Shown: positions 48,655-57,456, counted from the stretch's first letter. The stretch is DNA of 64,000 nucleotides from Alloboseaceae bacterium BT-24-1 (GCA_025846845.1 JAOYTL010000011.1:1-64000), one strand, 5' to 3'. The notes: generated by a model from the letters alone, not told the origin. Numbers and translations are program-made.

Positions 48655-49965
48655 ATGTCGCTCAATGCCGATCCCGCCTTCTGGGCTGTCGCGAACAAGC
48701 ACCTGACGCGCTATGGGCCCAGCTTCGAATCGATCATCGTCGAGCGGGCCGAGGGCTCCTTCGTCTACGATGCCGATGGCCGCGGCATTCTCGACTTCAC
48801 GTCGGGCCAGATGAGCGCAGTGCTCGGCCATACCCATCCCGACATCGTCGCGACGGTCAACCGGCAGATGGCCTCGGTGGCGCATCTGTTCAGCGGCATG
48901 CTCTCTCGCCCGGTCGCGGCACTGGCCGAACGGCTGGCTGCGCTCGCGCCCGGGCTCGATCGCGTGCAATTGCTGACCACGGGAGCCGAGTCGAACGAGG
49001 CCGCCATCCGCATGGCGAAGCTGGTGACCGGTGGGCATGAGGTCGTCGCCTTCGCCCAGAGCTGGCACGGCATGACCGGTGCGGCGGCGTCGGCGACCTA
49101 CAGCGCCGGCCGGCGTGGTTACGGACCCGCCGCGGCGGGGTCCTTCGTCATCCCCGCGCCGAATTCCTATCGTCCGCGCTTCAAGCATCCTGACGGCAGC
49201 AATGACTGGCAGGCCGAGCTCGACGACGCGTTCGAGCTGATCGACCGGCAGTCGACGGGCAACCTTGCCGCCTTCATCGCCGAGCCGATCCTGTCGAGCG
49301 GCGGCATTTTGGAGCTGCCGCCCGGCTACCTCGCTGCGCTCAAGCGTAAATGCGAGGAGCGCGGCATGCTTCTGGTCCTCGACGAGGCGCAGACCGGCGT
49401 CGGCCGGACCGGCCACATGTTCGCCTTCCAGCGTGATGGCGTGACGCCGGACATCCTGACGCTCTCCAAGACCCTCGGCTCCGGCCTGCCGCTGGCGGCG
49501 GTGATGACGACGGAGGCGATCGAGCAAAAGGCCTTCGAGCGCGGCTTCCTGTTCTACACCACCCACGTCTCCGATCCGCTGACGGCAGCGGTCGGCGTCA
49601 CGGTTCTCGATGTGGTCGAGCGCGACGGCCTCGTCGCCCAGGCGCGCGAGCGCGGCGAGCGGCTGAAGCAGGGCCTGCTCGCCCTCCAGCAGAAGTACGA
49701 ATGCGTCGGCGACGTGCGCGGGCGAGGGCTGCTGCTCGGGCTCGAGGTCGTCAGCGACAGGCAGACCAAGGCACCGGGCTTCGAGCTCGGGGCGCGGATC
49801 GTGGAAGAAGCCATGCACCGCGGCCTGAGCATGAACATCGTCAAGCTTCCCGGCATGGGCGGCGTCTTCCGCATCGCGCCACCGCTGACGGTATCCGACA
49901 CCGAGATCGACCACGGCCTTTCAATCATGTCGGACGCGATCGAGACCGCTGCCAGAGCACAATGA
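48655..49965 (+). CDS. dgdA: 2,2-dialkylglycine decarboxylase
   Basis: 436-residue PLP aminotransferase-fold enzyme. It decarboxylates 2,2-dialkylglycines such as 2-aminoisobutyrate and isovaline to ketones, then transfers the amino group to pyruvate. Key residues of the characterised Burkholderia enzyme fall at the same numbers: Gln52 (SGQMSAVLGH), Trp138 (SWHGMTGAAA), PLP Lys272 (LTLSKTLGSG) and Arg406 (GMGGVFRIAPP). ATG at 48655 follows AAAAAGGGGAA and gives this numbering. Such amino acids come from fungal peptaibols and from meteoritic or synthetic sources. The gene stands alone, controlled by the divergent LysR gene. Confidence 0.96.
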   Translation: MSLNADPAFWAVANKHLTRYGPSFESIIVERAEGSFVYDADGRGILDFTSGQMSAVLGHTHPDIVATVNRQMASVAHLFSGMLSRPVAALAERLAALAPGLDRVQLLTTGAESNEAAIRMAKLVTGGHEVVAFAQSWHGMTGAAASATYSAGRRGYGPAAAGSFVIPAPNSYRPRFKHPDGSNDWQAELDDAFELIDRQSTGNLAAFIAEPILSSGGILELPPGYLAALKRKCEERGMLLVLDEAQTGVGRTGHMFAFQRDGVTPDILTLSKTLGSGLPLAAVMTTEAIEQKAFERGFLFYTTHVSDPLTAAVGVTVLDVVERDGLVAQARERGERLKQGLLALQQKYECVGDVRGRGLLLGLEVVSDRQTKAPGFELGARIVEEAMHRGLSMNIVKLPGMGGVFRIAPPLTVSDTEIDHGLSIMSDAIETAARAQ

Positions 49966-49990
49966 GGCTGGTGGGGAGGTCGGGCTAGCG

Positions 49991-50013
49991 GACGGGAGAC
50001 ATCAGCTCCCGTC
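49991..50013. terminator. Hairpin between convergent dgdA and ABC permease
   Basis: GACGGGAG and CTCCCGTC form a perfect 8-bp stem with a 7-nt loop, 26 bases after the dgdA stop. There is no T-run, but the position between convergent transcripts suits a bidirectional terminator or mRNA end-stabilising hairpin. Confidence 0.5.
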
Positions 50014-50074
50014 GCTCACCATGTCACGGCCGTGTGCTGCGCCGCGAAGGATCGGCAGAAGGGCTCGAAAGAAC

Positions 50075-51829
50075 TCAGAGCCCGAAGACCATCGAGCCAC
50101 GGCGCTTCATCACCAGATAGAAGCCCGTTGCGATGCTGCTCATCAGCAACGACCAGAGCAGGCCGAGCGCCGCGACTTCGCTGAACTCGCCATTGACCGC
50201 ATGGTCGAAGATCGCGACCGCAATGGTCTTGGTGTCCGGTCCGGCGAGGATGATCGCGGTCGAGAGGTCGCGCGAGGCGTTGAGAAAGACGAAGACCCAG
50301 CCGGCCATGATCGCCGGCCAGAGCAGCGGCACCACGATCTTGAGCAGGGTCTTGCCGGGAGAGGCGCCGCAGACGCCGGCCGATTCCTCGAGCTCCTTGT
50401 GGATCTGCAGCACGCCGCCATAGGTGTAGCGCATGCCGAAAGGCAGGAAGTGGATGACGAAGGCGATGATCACGATCGTAAGCGTCGAATAGAGCGGGAT
50501 CGGCGAGCGCAGCGCCACATCCATCATCGCGACGCTGAGCACGATGCCGGGCAGGATCATCGGCAGCGTGATCAACTGGTCGGTGACGGCATGGAAGGCG
50601 TGTCGGCGCGCGACGAGCCAGCCGCAGACCACCATCAGCGCCATCGTCACGCTCGCCGCCGCCGCCGCCGTGATCAGCGTGTTCACGATCAGCTCGAGAT
50701 AGCCCTTGCTGCCGAGCACGATGGCGAAATTGTCGAGCGTCAGCGACTTGAAGGCGGCGAGCCGCATCGGGCGGACGAAGGGGGTGAGCGCGACCCAGAG
50801 CAGGGTCAGGATCGGTAGCACCAGCACAATGATGCAGTTGGCCCAGATCAGCGCACCACCGAGCCAGCGCAGACGCCCGAGCGGGAGCGGGCGCGGGCGA
50901 AAGCCCTTGCCGGTCACCGTGGCGAAGCGCGAGGCGTTCAGGGACAGGCGGCTGTAGAGATACATCAATCCCGCGACCAGCACGGTCAGGACCACCGAAT
51001 AGGCGCTGGCATGGCCGACCCTGGGCGGCACTGCTGCGCGGATATCGTCGTAGATGTCGGTGGTCAGCAGCTTGATACCGGCCGAGGTGCCGACGAGCTT
51101 GGGTACGTCGAAGGCCTGCAGCGTCTTGATGAAGATGAACAGCCCGGTCGCCAGCGCCGCCGGCGCCGCCAGCGGGATCGAGATGCGCAGTACCATGGTC
51201 AGGATCCCGGCGCCGCTCATGCGCGCCGCTTCTTCCAGCTCGGCATTGGCGGTGCGGAAGCTCGCGGCGAAGAGCAGGAAGGACATCGGCAGCCAGCCCA
51301 GCGTCTCGATCGCGACCATGCCGGCGATCGAATTGACGTTGAACAGGTTGCCGCCATTGCCGGTCAGGTTGCGATAGAGCTCGTTGAGCGGGCCGATCGG
51401 GCCGAGCAGGAAGAGCCAGGCCGGGACATAGATGATCAGCGGGATGCCGAGCGAAACGACCGTCATCAGATAGGCGAGCGAGCGGTTCGGCGCGTCGGTC
51501 CGCTCCACCACCCAGGCGAGCGAAGCGCCGAAGACGAGCGAGAATACGGTCGACAGGGCGGCGAACTGGACCGAATTCCAGGCGCTACGCAAAATGCCCT
51601 TGTCGCTGACGAGATGTTTGAAATTGTCGAGGGTGAAGGCGCCGTGCGAGCCGTCGGGATTCATCACGAACAGGCTGTTCTGGACGAGCGCGATCACAGG
51701 CGGCAGCACCAGGCAGGCGATGACGACGAGCATCGCCAGCGCCAGGAGCTGCGTCTGCGTCGGGCTGCCGATCAGCCCGGCGCGGCGTTGCCGCGGCAAG
51801 GTTGCCGCGGCGTCGATCACCTCGGTCAT
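50075..51829 (-). CDS. Double-domain ABC permease (Fe3+/thiamine/phosphonate type)
   Basis: 584-residue inner-membrane protein with two CysTW/BPD permease halves, each with about six helices. The first half has ELEEAARMSGAGILTMVLRI, the second ELEESAGVCGASPGKTLLKI, both EAA loops that engage an ATPase. This SfuB/PhnV-like architecture belongs to importers for ferric ion, thiamine, polyamines or small organic acids. It overlaps the binding-protein gene by four bases. No ATPase gene is beside it: the next gene downstream is the convergent dgdA. It must borrow an ATPase from elsewhere. Confidence 0.9.
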   Translation of the reverse strand: MTEVIDAAATLPRQRRAGLIGSPTQTQLLALAMLVVIACLVLPPVIALVQNSLFVMNPDGSHGAFTLDNFKHLVSDKGILRSAWNSVQFAALSTVFSLVFGASLAWVVERTDAPNRSLAYLMTVVSLGIPLIIYVPAWLFLLGPIGPLNELYRNLTGNGGNLFNVNSIAGMVAIETLGWLPMSFLLFAASFRTANAELEEAARMSGAGILTMVLRISIPLAAPAALATGLFIFIKTLQAFDVPKLVGTSAGIKLLTTDIYDDIRAAVPPRVGHASAYSVVLTVLVAGLMYLYSRLSLNASRFATVTGKGFRPRPLPLGRLRWLGGALIWANCIIVLVLPILTLLWVALTPFVRPMRLAAFKSLTLDNFAIVLGSKGYLELIVNTLITAAAAASVTMALMVVCGWLVARRHAFHAVTDQLITLPMILPGIVLSVAMMDVALRSPIPLYSTLTIVIIAFVIHFLPFGMRYTYGGVLQIHKELEESAGVCGASPGKTLLKIVVPLLWPAIMAGWVFVFLNASRDLSTAIILAGPDTKTIAVAIFDHAVNGEFSEVAALGLLWSLLMSSIATGFYLVMKRRGSMVFGL

Positions 51830-52875
51830 TTGAAGAGCTCGTCGTAGATCTTCAGCCAGCCCACCAGAGGCTCGCTTTCCTGCGAGGAGATTTCCGGCGC
51901 GAGCAGGGTCGAGGTGAAGCCGCCCGTCACCGGGCCGATGGAGGGGTCCTTCGGCGACACGTCCGGATTGCCCGGCGGATAGCCGGCCTCGGCGATGATC
52001 TTCTGGCCGTCATCGGAGAACATGAACTCGAGGAAGAGTTTGGCGGCGTTCGGATGCGGCGCGTTCTTGACTAGCGCGATCACGCCGAGATTGGCGACGA
52101 GCGGCTCCATCTTGACCCAGGCGATCGGGGCCTCCTTGGCCCGGCTGATCACCGCGTGATGATTATAGGTCATCAGGCCGATCGCGTATTGGCCTGAAAT
52201 GACCTTGTCGAGAATGACGCGCTGATTGCCGGGCTCGCGCACGATCTTCTGCTTCGAAAGCTCGCGCAGATAGGCCATGCCCTTGTCCTGGCCCATCACA
52301 GAGAGGACATTGCCGATGAAGCCGGCAGGGCCGGAAATGGCGCGGGTGTCGGTCCAGACCATCTTGCCGCGCCATTTCGGGGCGAGCAGATCCTCGAAGG
52401 TCTTGGGCGCCTCGGCCGCTTTGACCAGGTCCGTATTGTAGGTCGTCGTCAGATAGAGCGCGTAGATGCCGGAATAGAGCTGGCTCTGCGGCTTGAAGGT
52501 CGGCGCGTATTTGGCCAGCGCCTCGGGCGCAAAGGGCTCGATCAGCCCGGCCTTGCTCAGCGGCGGGATCGAGGTGCCGGGCGAGTCGAACAGGTCGGCC
52601 TCCATGCGGCCGGCCCGCGCCTGGCTGGTGATCTTGAGGACCGTGTCTGAATCGCCGGTCGTCGTGAAACGCACCTCGATTCCATATTTGGCCTGGAATT
52701 TCTCGGCGAGTGGGCGCACCACCTGGCTCACCACCATGCCGGTGTACCAGACGAGCTGGCGTTCGGCCTTGGCCTTGGCGATCAGCTCGGCCGAGGGTTG
52801 GCCCTGGGCGAAGCCGGCACTTGGCAACAGCGCAAGCGCGCTTGCCCCGGCGATGAAGCCGCGTCTCGTCTGCAT
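51826..52875 (-). CDS. Extracellular solute-binding protein, family 1
   Basis: 349 residues. ATG at 52875 follows a strong GGGAGGAAGG site and starts MQTRRGFIAGASALALLPSA, a Tat signal cleaved near GFAQG. Mature features are RQLVWYTGMVVSQVVRPLAE, KYGIEVRFTTTGDSDTVLK and YALYLTTTYNTDLVKAAEAP, as in AfuA/FutA-type proteins. The Tyr set typical of ferric-ion binders is not obvious, so an organic ligand is as likely. A LysR-type box on the same strand lies 119 bp upstream (52994-53019), tying this importer to the catabolic genes that follow. Confidence 0.9.
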   Translation of the reverse strand: MQTRRGFIAGASALALLPSAGFAQGQPSAELIAKAKAERQLVWYTGMVVSQVVRPLAEKFQAKYGIEVRFTTTGDSDTVLKITSQARAGRMEADLFDSPGTSIPPLSKAGLIEPFAPEALAKYAPTFKPQSQLYSGIYALYLTTTYNTDLVKAAEAPKTFEDLLAPKWRGKMVWTDTRAISGPAGFIGNVLSVMGQDKGMAYLRELSKQKIVREPGNQRVILDKVISGQYAIGLMTYNHHAVISRAKEAPIAWVKMEPLVANLGVIALVKNAPHPNAAKLFLEFMFSDDGQKIIAEAGYPPGNPDVSPKDPSIGPVTGGFTSTLLAPEISSQESEPLVGWLKIYDELFK

Positions 52876-52993
52876 GTCCTTCCTCCCAATTCTCGCGCTG
52901 CGCCGATGCCGGCGCATGAGTTCCTGGCGGTCTGGTGCCACCATCCTGCGCCCCGGTCGAGCGGGGGAGCACGCTACGGAAACTGCCTGTCCG

Positions 52994-53019
52994 GTCATGG
53001 CTGGTCAAACGAGTAAACG
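52994..53019 (-). promoter_or_regulatory. Regulon box C (upstream of binding protein-permease)
   Basis: Read on the minus strand this is GTTTACTCGTTTGACC followed by AGCCATGAC. It shares TTxACTCGTTTGACC-x-G-CCATG with the copy at 63561 and closely matches the one at 53968. The TTGACC part could also serve as a -35 element. Confidence 0.6.
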
Positions 53020-53040
53020 AGACAGGCGTATGAGGAATTC

Positions 53041-53844
53041 TCAACGATCCAGAAGTTGACCGGTGGTCTGCGGCACGCTTGTGAAGCCGACTCGATCCAG
53101 GAAATCCAGGAGTGATGTGGCGACCAGTCCGGGCGTATCGATCGCCATGACATGGCCGGTCTCCAGCACCACGAATTCGGCCTCTTCGATCTTCGCAGCG
53201 ACGCCCGCGACATGATCGGACGGGCGCGCTGCATCGTGGCGCCCGGCGACGACGAGAGTCGGGCAGCGTATCGCGGCCAGATAGGTGTCGAGATCGAGCC
53301 CTGCCAGCATCCGCCAGGTCGCCGCCAGCCCGGCCGGATCTGCGGCTAGGCGCAGCTCCTCATAGCGTGAGCGAGGTTTTGCGGCCTCGTCCACGAAGGC
53401 CTGGCGGATGCCGAGGAGCTCGATCGCCGCGATCCGTTGCTCGGTCCGCGCCCGGTTCGCCTCGCCCAGCACGGTCGCTGGCGCGAGCAAGGCGAGCGCG
53501 GCTATCGCCTGCGGATGGCGGGCGGCGAAGGCGACCGCCACCGCTGCTCCGACTGCAGCGCCGATGACGGCGACAGGCTCGGCAACGGCAAGCGCGCTGA
53601 GCAGCGCTGCGAGATCATCTGCCGCCTGTCCGACCGAATAGGGACCGGGTGGCTTCTCTGACAGCCCGGCGCCGCGCTGATCGTAGCGGAGCACGCTGGC
53701 GACGGGAGCGAGCAGCGGCACGACCGCGTCCCAGCTTTCCAGCATGCCGCCCATCTCGTGCAGCAGCACGACGGTTCCTGACGCTCCCGGAGTCAGCTCG
53801 TAGCGCAGTTGGATGCCGTTGGCCTCGATCCAGCGGTTCGGCAT
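53041..53844 (-). CDS. Alpha/beta-hydrolase-fold protein with Ala at the nucleophile position
   Basis: 267 residues from ATG at 53844, after GGGAGG. The fold is clear: TVVLLHEMGGMLESWDAVVP (oxyanion region), LRYDQRGAGLSEKPPGPYSV, acid in VVAGRHDAARP, and base in ETGHVMAIDTP. The nucleophile elbow, normally G-x-S-x-G, reads VIGAAVGAAV, so residue 97 is Ala (codon GCA). The protein cannot be a standard serine hydrolase; it may be a lyase, cofactor-free oxygenase or an inactive partner. It is divergent from the thiolase-fold gene at 54068, and a regulon box (53890) precedes it. Confidence 0.87.
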   Translation of the reverse strand: MPNRWIEANGIQLRYELTPGASGTVVLLHEMGGMLESWDAVVPLLAPVASVLRYDQRGAGLSEKPPGPYSVGQAADDLAALLSALAVAEPVAVIGAAVGAAVAVAFAARHPQAIAALALLAPATVLGEANRARTEQRIAAIELLGIRQAFVDEAAKPRSRYEELRLAADPAGLAATWRMLAGLDLDTYLAAIRCPTLVVAGRHDAARPSDHVAGVAAKIEEAEFVVLETGHVMAIDTPGLVATSLLDFLDRVGFTSVPQTTGQLLDR

Positions 53845-53889
53845 GAAACGTACCTCCCGCCGCGAGCCTTGGCGTCGCAACGAGCGTAC

Positions 53890-53903
53890 GTCAAACGAGG
53901 GAA
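53890..53903 (-). promoter_or_regulatory. Regulon box D (upstream of the alpha/beta-hydrolase-fold gene)
   Basis: On the minus strand TTCCCTCGTTTGAC shares the CTCGTTTGAC core with boxes B and C, and lies 46 bp before the hydrolase-fold gene. The left arm is degenerate, so this is a weaker copy. Confidence 0.4.
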
Positions 53904-53967
53904 TCTGAGCCGGGTTTGAGGAATGCTGCGGCATCGCCTCTTGTGAGCATTGCTCAATCGCTCTTTC

Positions 53968-53994
53968 GGTTAAGTCGTTTGACCGGGCCATGGC
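53968..53994 (+). promoter_or_regulatory. Regulon box A (upstream of the thiolase/DUF35 operon)
   Basis: GGTTAAGTCGTTTGACC followed by GGGCCATGGC. GGTTAA-N5-TTGACC is a dyad matching the LysR pattern GGT-N11-ACC (T-N11-A). It is nearly identical to box B at 63561, ten kilobases away. It lies 74 bp before the operon start. Confidence 0.65.
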
Positions 53995-54067
53995 CTTGCG
54001 AAAAACCTCCGAAGTCTCGCCGGAGATCCGGCCGAGGCTTCCGCGCAAGTGAGAATGAGGTTTCCGC

Positions 54068-55228
54068 ATGACGGGTTCGCTGTCCGGGGTCGCTTCGGTG
54101 ATCGGCATCGGCCAGAGCGATTGGGTCGGGGACCACAGCCGTGTTCGGGCCGGCGAGCGGCCGCACGATTCCTATGGCTATGGCGCGCAGGCCTTCCTTT
54201 CGGCGTTGGCCGATTCTGGGATCGCACGCGACGAGATCGACGGGCTGATCGTCGGGCCGACCACGGCCTATGAACGCGTCGGCGAACTGCTCGGCCTCAA
54301 TGTCCGCTGGGGCGGGCAGGCGGATGCGATGACGGCGGTCATGGAAGCCTGCATGGCGATCCATGCCGGCCTCGCCTCGGTCGTCGCGCTCGTCTACGGC
54401 AATGACCAGCGCTCGGCGCAGGTGAATTATGGTGGCCCTGATGCGCAGGGAGGCGCGGCCTTCCTCGCCTATGTCTATCACGCGCCCTGGGGCTTCACCT
54501 CGCAGGGCGCGCTGTATGCGATGATGGCGCGCCGCTACATGCACGAGCGCGGCCTGTCGGAGGCCGAGCTCGGTGAGGTCGCGGTGGCGCAGCGTCTGGC
54601 CGCCTCGCGCAATCCTCGCGCCCTGATGCGCAAGCCGATCTCAATCGAGGACTATCTCGCCTCGCCCTTCATCTGCGAGCCGCTGCATCTCTTCGATTAT
54701 TGCCTGATCAATGATGGCGGCGTCGCGCTGATCATCGCGGAAGCCGGCAAGGCGCGCAGCATCGGCCGTGCCCCGGTCGCGATCAAAGGCGTCGGCCGCT
54801 ACGATCTCAATCGCGGCGCCACCAGCCTCGAGCCGCGCCTGCTGGATTATTATTTGCCGGCGCAGCAGGCGGTCGCGGCCCAGGTCTTCGAGATGGCCTC
54901 GCTCGGCCCTGAGGATATGGACGCGCTGCAGATCTACGACAGCTTCTCGCTGCACATCCCGCTCGCGCTCGAAGGCTATGGCTATTGCCCGGTCGGCGGC
55001 GCCGGCCGGTTCATGCGCGAGACCGGCATTTCGCTGGCCAAGGGCCTGCCGGTGAACACCAGCGGCGGACACCTCTCCGAAAGCTACATGCAGGGCTGGA
55101 ATCACCAGATCGAAGCGGTTCGGCAGGTCCGCGGCGAGGCCGGCGACCATCAGGTCGAGGGCTGCCGCCACGTCCATTACAGCTCCGACGTCGCCGGCAA
55201 GGCGATCTCGATCATCTACGGAGCCTGA
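54068..55228 (+). CDS. Thiolase-fold protein, SCP2/Ltp type (probable retro-aldolase)
   Basis: 386 residues with the thiolase fold of non-specific lipid-transfer-protein type: VIGIGQSDWVG at the start, DEIDGLIVGPTTAYERVGEL, and LEGYGYCPVGGAGRFMRETG then LPVNTSGGHLSESYMQGWNH. The nucleophile motif of true thiolases (NNxCxSG) is absent; that stretch reads GGQADAMTAVMEACMAIHAG, and the C-terminal CxG motif is missing too. Homologues lacking these cysteines (Ltp2, with DUF35 partners) perform retro-aldol cleavage of CoA thioesters. A DUF35 gene follows after 3 bp. Acyl-CoA side-chain cleavage is therefore the best guess. Confidence 0.88.
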   Translation: MTGSLSGVASVIGIGQSDWVGDHSRVRAGERPHDSYGYGAQAFLSALADSGIARDEIDGLIVGPTTAYERVGELLGLNVRWGGQADAMTAVMEACMAIHAGLASVVALVYGNDQRSAQVNYGGPDAQGGAAFLAYVYHAPWGFTSQGALYAMMARRYMHERGLSEAELGEVAVAQRLAASRNPRALMRKPISIEDYLASPFICEPLHLFDYCLINDGGVALIIAEAGKARSIGRAPVAIKGVGRYDLNRGATSLEPRLLDYYLPAQQAVAAQVFEMASLGPEDMDALQIYDSFSLHIPLALEGYGYCPVGGAGRFMRETGISLAKGLPVNTSGGHLSESYMQGWNHQIEAVRQVRGEAGDHQVEGCRHVHYSSDVAGKAISIIYGA

Positions 55229-55231
55229 GCC

Positions 55232-55630
55232 ATGGCGAACAGCCAGCCCGTCGCTACGCTCTATGACGCCCCGATGTGGCAGAGCCTCGCCCGCGAGCAC
55301 ATGCAGCTGCAATCCTGCGGCCATTGCGGGACGCTGCGCTATCCGCCCGGGCCGATCTGCTCTGCCTGCACCAGCATGGACTATCACTGGACCGACCTTT
55401 CCGGCGGCGGCCAGATCCTGTCCTGGGTGCGCTTCCACCGCGCCTATTTCGACGACCACCCGCCGCCCTATAACGCCGTTGCCGTGCGGCTCGACGAGGG
55501 GCCGATCGTCGTCTCCAACTTGATCGGCCCGGAGCCGGAGGGCGAGTGGATCGGCCGGCGCGTCAGGCTGACCTATCGCTGCCATCTTGATCGCACGCAG
55601 CACGCCTTCATGCTGTTCGAGCAATCCTGA
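55232..55630 (+). CDS. DUF35 Zn-ribbon/OB-fold protein, partner of the thiolase-fold enzyme
   Basis: 132 residues. The rubredoxin-like zinc ribbon uses two CxxC knuckles (SCGHCGTLRYPPGPICSACT); the OB-fold acyl-CoA-binding part has GGGQILSWVRFHRAYFDDHP then YNAVAVRLDEGPIVVSNLIG. DUF35 proteins form complexes with thiolase-fold aldolases and acyl-CoA hydratases, as ChsH2 with Ltp2. A second thiolase/DUF35 pair lies at 60477/61653. Confidence 0.9.
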   Translation: MANSQPVATLYDAPMWQSLAREHMQLQSCGHCGTLRYPPGPICSACTSMDYHWTDLSGGGQILSWVRFHRAYFDDHPPPYNAVAVRLDEGPIVVSNLIGPEPEGEWIGRRVRLTYRCHLDRTQHAFMLFEQS

Positions 55631-55656
55631 CGGCGAGCCGTCGCGCGGAGAAGATC

Positions 55657-56388
55657 ATGTTCGAGAAAGACGTTTCCATCGTCACGCGGCACGGCCTGAT
55701 GCCGGCCTTCGCCGTCCGGCCGGAGGGACAGGGGCCTTATCCCGTCGTCATCCTCTACATGGACGCGCCGGGTATCCGAGAGGAGCTGCGCCATATGGCG
55801 CGCCGGATCGCCTCTGCCGGCTATTACTGCCTGCTCCCCGATCTCTATTACCGGCTCGGCACGGTGCGTTTCGACCTGCCGCGGCGCGACGAGCGCATGT
55901 CGGCGGTGGTCGGCGCCTGCATGCGCTCGATCGACAATGAGCGCACCACCGACGACACCGCTGGCATGCTCGCCTTCCTCGACGGCGAGGCCGAGGCGAA
56001 CGCCCAGAAGGTCTCCTGCCTCGGCTTCTGCATGAGCGGACGCTATGTCGTCGCAGCCGCCGCGAAGTTCGGATCGCGTATCGCTTCGGCCGCCTCGCTC
56101 TATGGCGTCGGCCTCGTCACCGAGGACGAGGGCTCGCCGCACAAGCTGGTCGCAAAGGTGCCGGGCGAGCTCTATTTCGCCTTCGCCGAGACCGACGGTG
56201 CCGCCCCGCCAGCGACGATCGCCGCACTGCAGGAAGCGCTCGCGGCCACCAGCGTGACGCATGACGTCGATGTCTTCCCGAACAGCGAGCACGGCTACTG
56301 CTTCACCGCCGGCCGCTGCTACCAGCCGGAGGCGGCCGAGGCGACCTGGACCAAGCTCTTCGCGCTCTGGAAGCGGACGCTGGCCTAA
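55657..56388 (+). CDS. Dienelactone hydrolase family protein
   Basis: 243 residues. The Cys nucleophile of DLH enzymes is in CLGFCMSGRYV (Cys125); the acid is probably in ELYFAFAETDGAAPP and the base in NSEHGYCFTAGRCY (His). PVVILYMDAPGIREELRHMA and PDLYYRLGTVRFDLP are family segments. DLHs open lactones or small esters in ring-cleavage pathways. It follows the DUF35 gene by 26 bp. An intact Cys/Asp/His set means it may supply the hydrolytic activity that the Ala-substituted hydrolase at 53041 lacks. Confidence 0.9.
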   Translation: MFEKDVSIVTRHGLMPAFAVRPEGQGPYPVVILYMDAPGIREELRHMARRIASAGYYCLLPDLYYRLGTVRFDLPRRDERMSAVVGACMRSIDNERTTDDTAGMLAFLDGEAEANAQKVSCLGFCMSGRYVVAAAAKFGSRIASAASLYGVGLVTEDEGSPHKLVAKVPGELYFAFAETDGAAPPATIAALQEALAATSVTHDVDVFPNSEHGYCFTAGRCYQPEAAEATWTKLFALWKRTLA

Positions 56389-56433
56389 GCCGATGGCTCT
56401 TGCAGTGCGCAGCATGCTCGATCGGGTGCGGCC

Positions 56434-57456
56434 ATGACGGCGCGGCGCCCCTATGCCGGCCTTATCGTCGCCGAGGTGATCTCCGATGCGGCCGACGACG
56501 CGCTCGTGCTCGCCGCCGGCATGACGGGACGCATCCTCGCCGATCTCGGTGCCGATGTGGTCCGTCGGCGTGGGCGCGATCGCGGCTTCGAGCGCAGTAC
56601 CGAGCTGTTCCTGTCGCGCGGCAAGACGATGTCGAACGAGAGTACGGGCGAACTGCTCGGCCGTGCCGATGTCGCGCTCGTCGATGGCGCTGTGCTGCGG
56701 GAGCGGGGGCGGGCGGGCCTGCCCTCCGTCAGTGCGGTGCTCAGCCTGTTCGGCGGAGCCCTGGCTGAAAGCGACAGGCCGGCCAGCGCCTTCACCGCGG
56801 CAGCGTCGGCCGGCTTGCTGGCGATGGTCGGCGATCCCCAACGCGAGCCCTTGCGCCTCGGCGGCCACCAGGAGGCCTTTGCCCTCGGTCTCTCCGCCTA
56901 TGGCGGCGTGGCGGCGGCATTGGCTTCGGCGCGCCCGCATGGCGTGCCCGTCACGATCCGGGCGAGCCTGCTCGAAACCCTCGTCTGGCTGAACTGGAAG
57001 GCCGTGCCGCTGGAAGGTTATGATGCCTTGCCGAGCCGGACCGGCGCCGCTGCCGAATGGCAGGTGCTGCGCTGTGCCGACGGCTATGCCGTGCTCGTCT
57101 ATCAGGAGCCTGACTGGCCGCGGCTGAAGGCGGCGCTGGCGGAGCCCGCTCTGGATGAGCCGCGCTTTGCGACGCGCGGGAACCGCCTCGATCACCTGGC
57201 CGAGCTCGCCGCGGTCATCGAGCGGCGCTTCCTGACGCTGACCCGCCGCGAGATCCACGCTTTGGCGCGGCAGCACCGTCTGCCGCTCGGGCCGGTCTGG
57301 AGCCCGGCCGAGGCTTTCGGCGAACCGCACAACCAGGCGCGCGGCCTGTTCGAGCCGCTCGGCGTCGATCCCGGAGTGCAGGCACCGCGCCTGCCGCTGG
57401 TCTGGCTCGATCAGGCGCCGGCCCGACAAGCTAAGATTGCGGTGGGAGCAGCCTAA
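56434..57456 (+). CDS. CaiB/BaiF-like class III CoA-transferase, divergent subunit
   Basis: 340-residue CaiB/BaiF-fold protein, shorter than usual. The N-terminus keeps the ILADLGADVVRRRG strand-loop, and the C-terminal HRLPLGPVWSPAEAFGEPHN with QARGLFEPLGV segment is typical. The catalytic Asp that precedes the Gly-Leu helix is not visible: the stretch reads GGHQEAFALGLSAYGGVAAA. It overlaps the next, canonical CoA-transferase gene by one base. It may be the non-catalytic half of a heteromer, as described for BbsE/BbsF of benzylsuccinate degradation. Confidence 0.85.
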   Translation: MTARRPYAGLIVAEVISDAADDALVLAAGMTGRILADLGADVVRRRGRDRGFERSTELFLSRGKTMSNESTGELLGRADVALVDGAVLRERGRAGLPSVSAVLSLFGGALAESDRPASAFTAAASAGLLAMVGDPQREPLRLGGHQEAFALGLSAYGGVAAALASARPHGVPVTIRASLLETLVWLNWKAVPLEGYDALPSRTGAAAEWQVLRCADGYAVLVYQEPDWPRLKAALAEPALDEPRFATRGNRLDHLAELAAVIERRFLTLTRREIHALARQHRLPLGPVWSPAEAFGEPHNQARGLFEPLGVDPGVQAPRLPLVWLDQAPARQAKIAVGAA

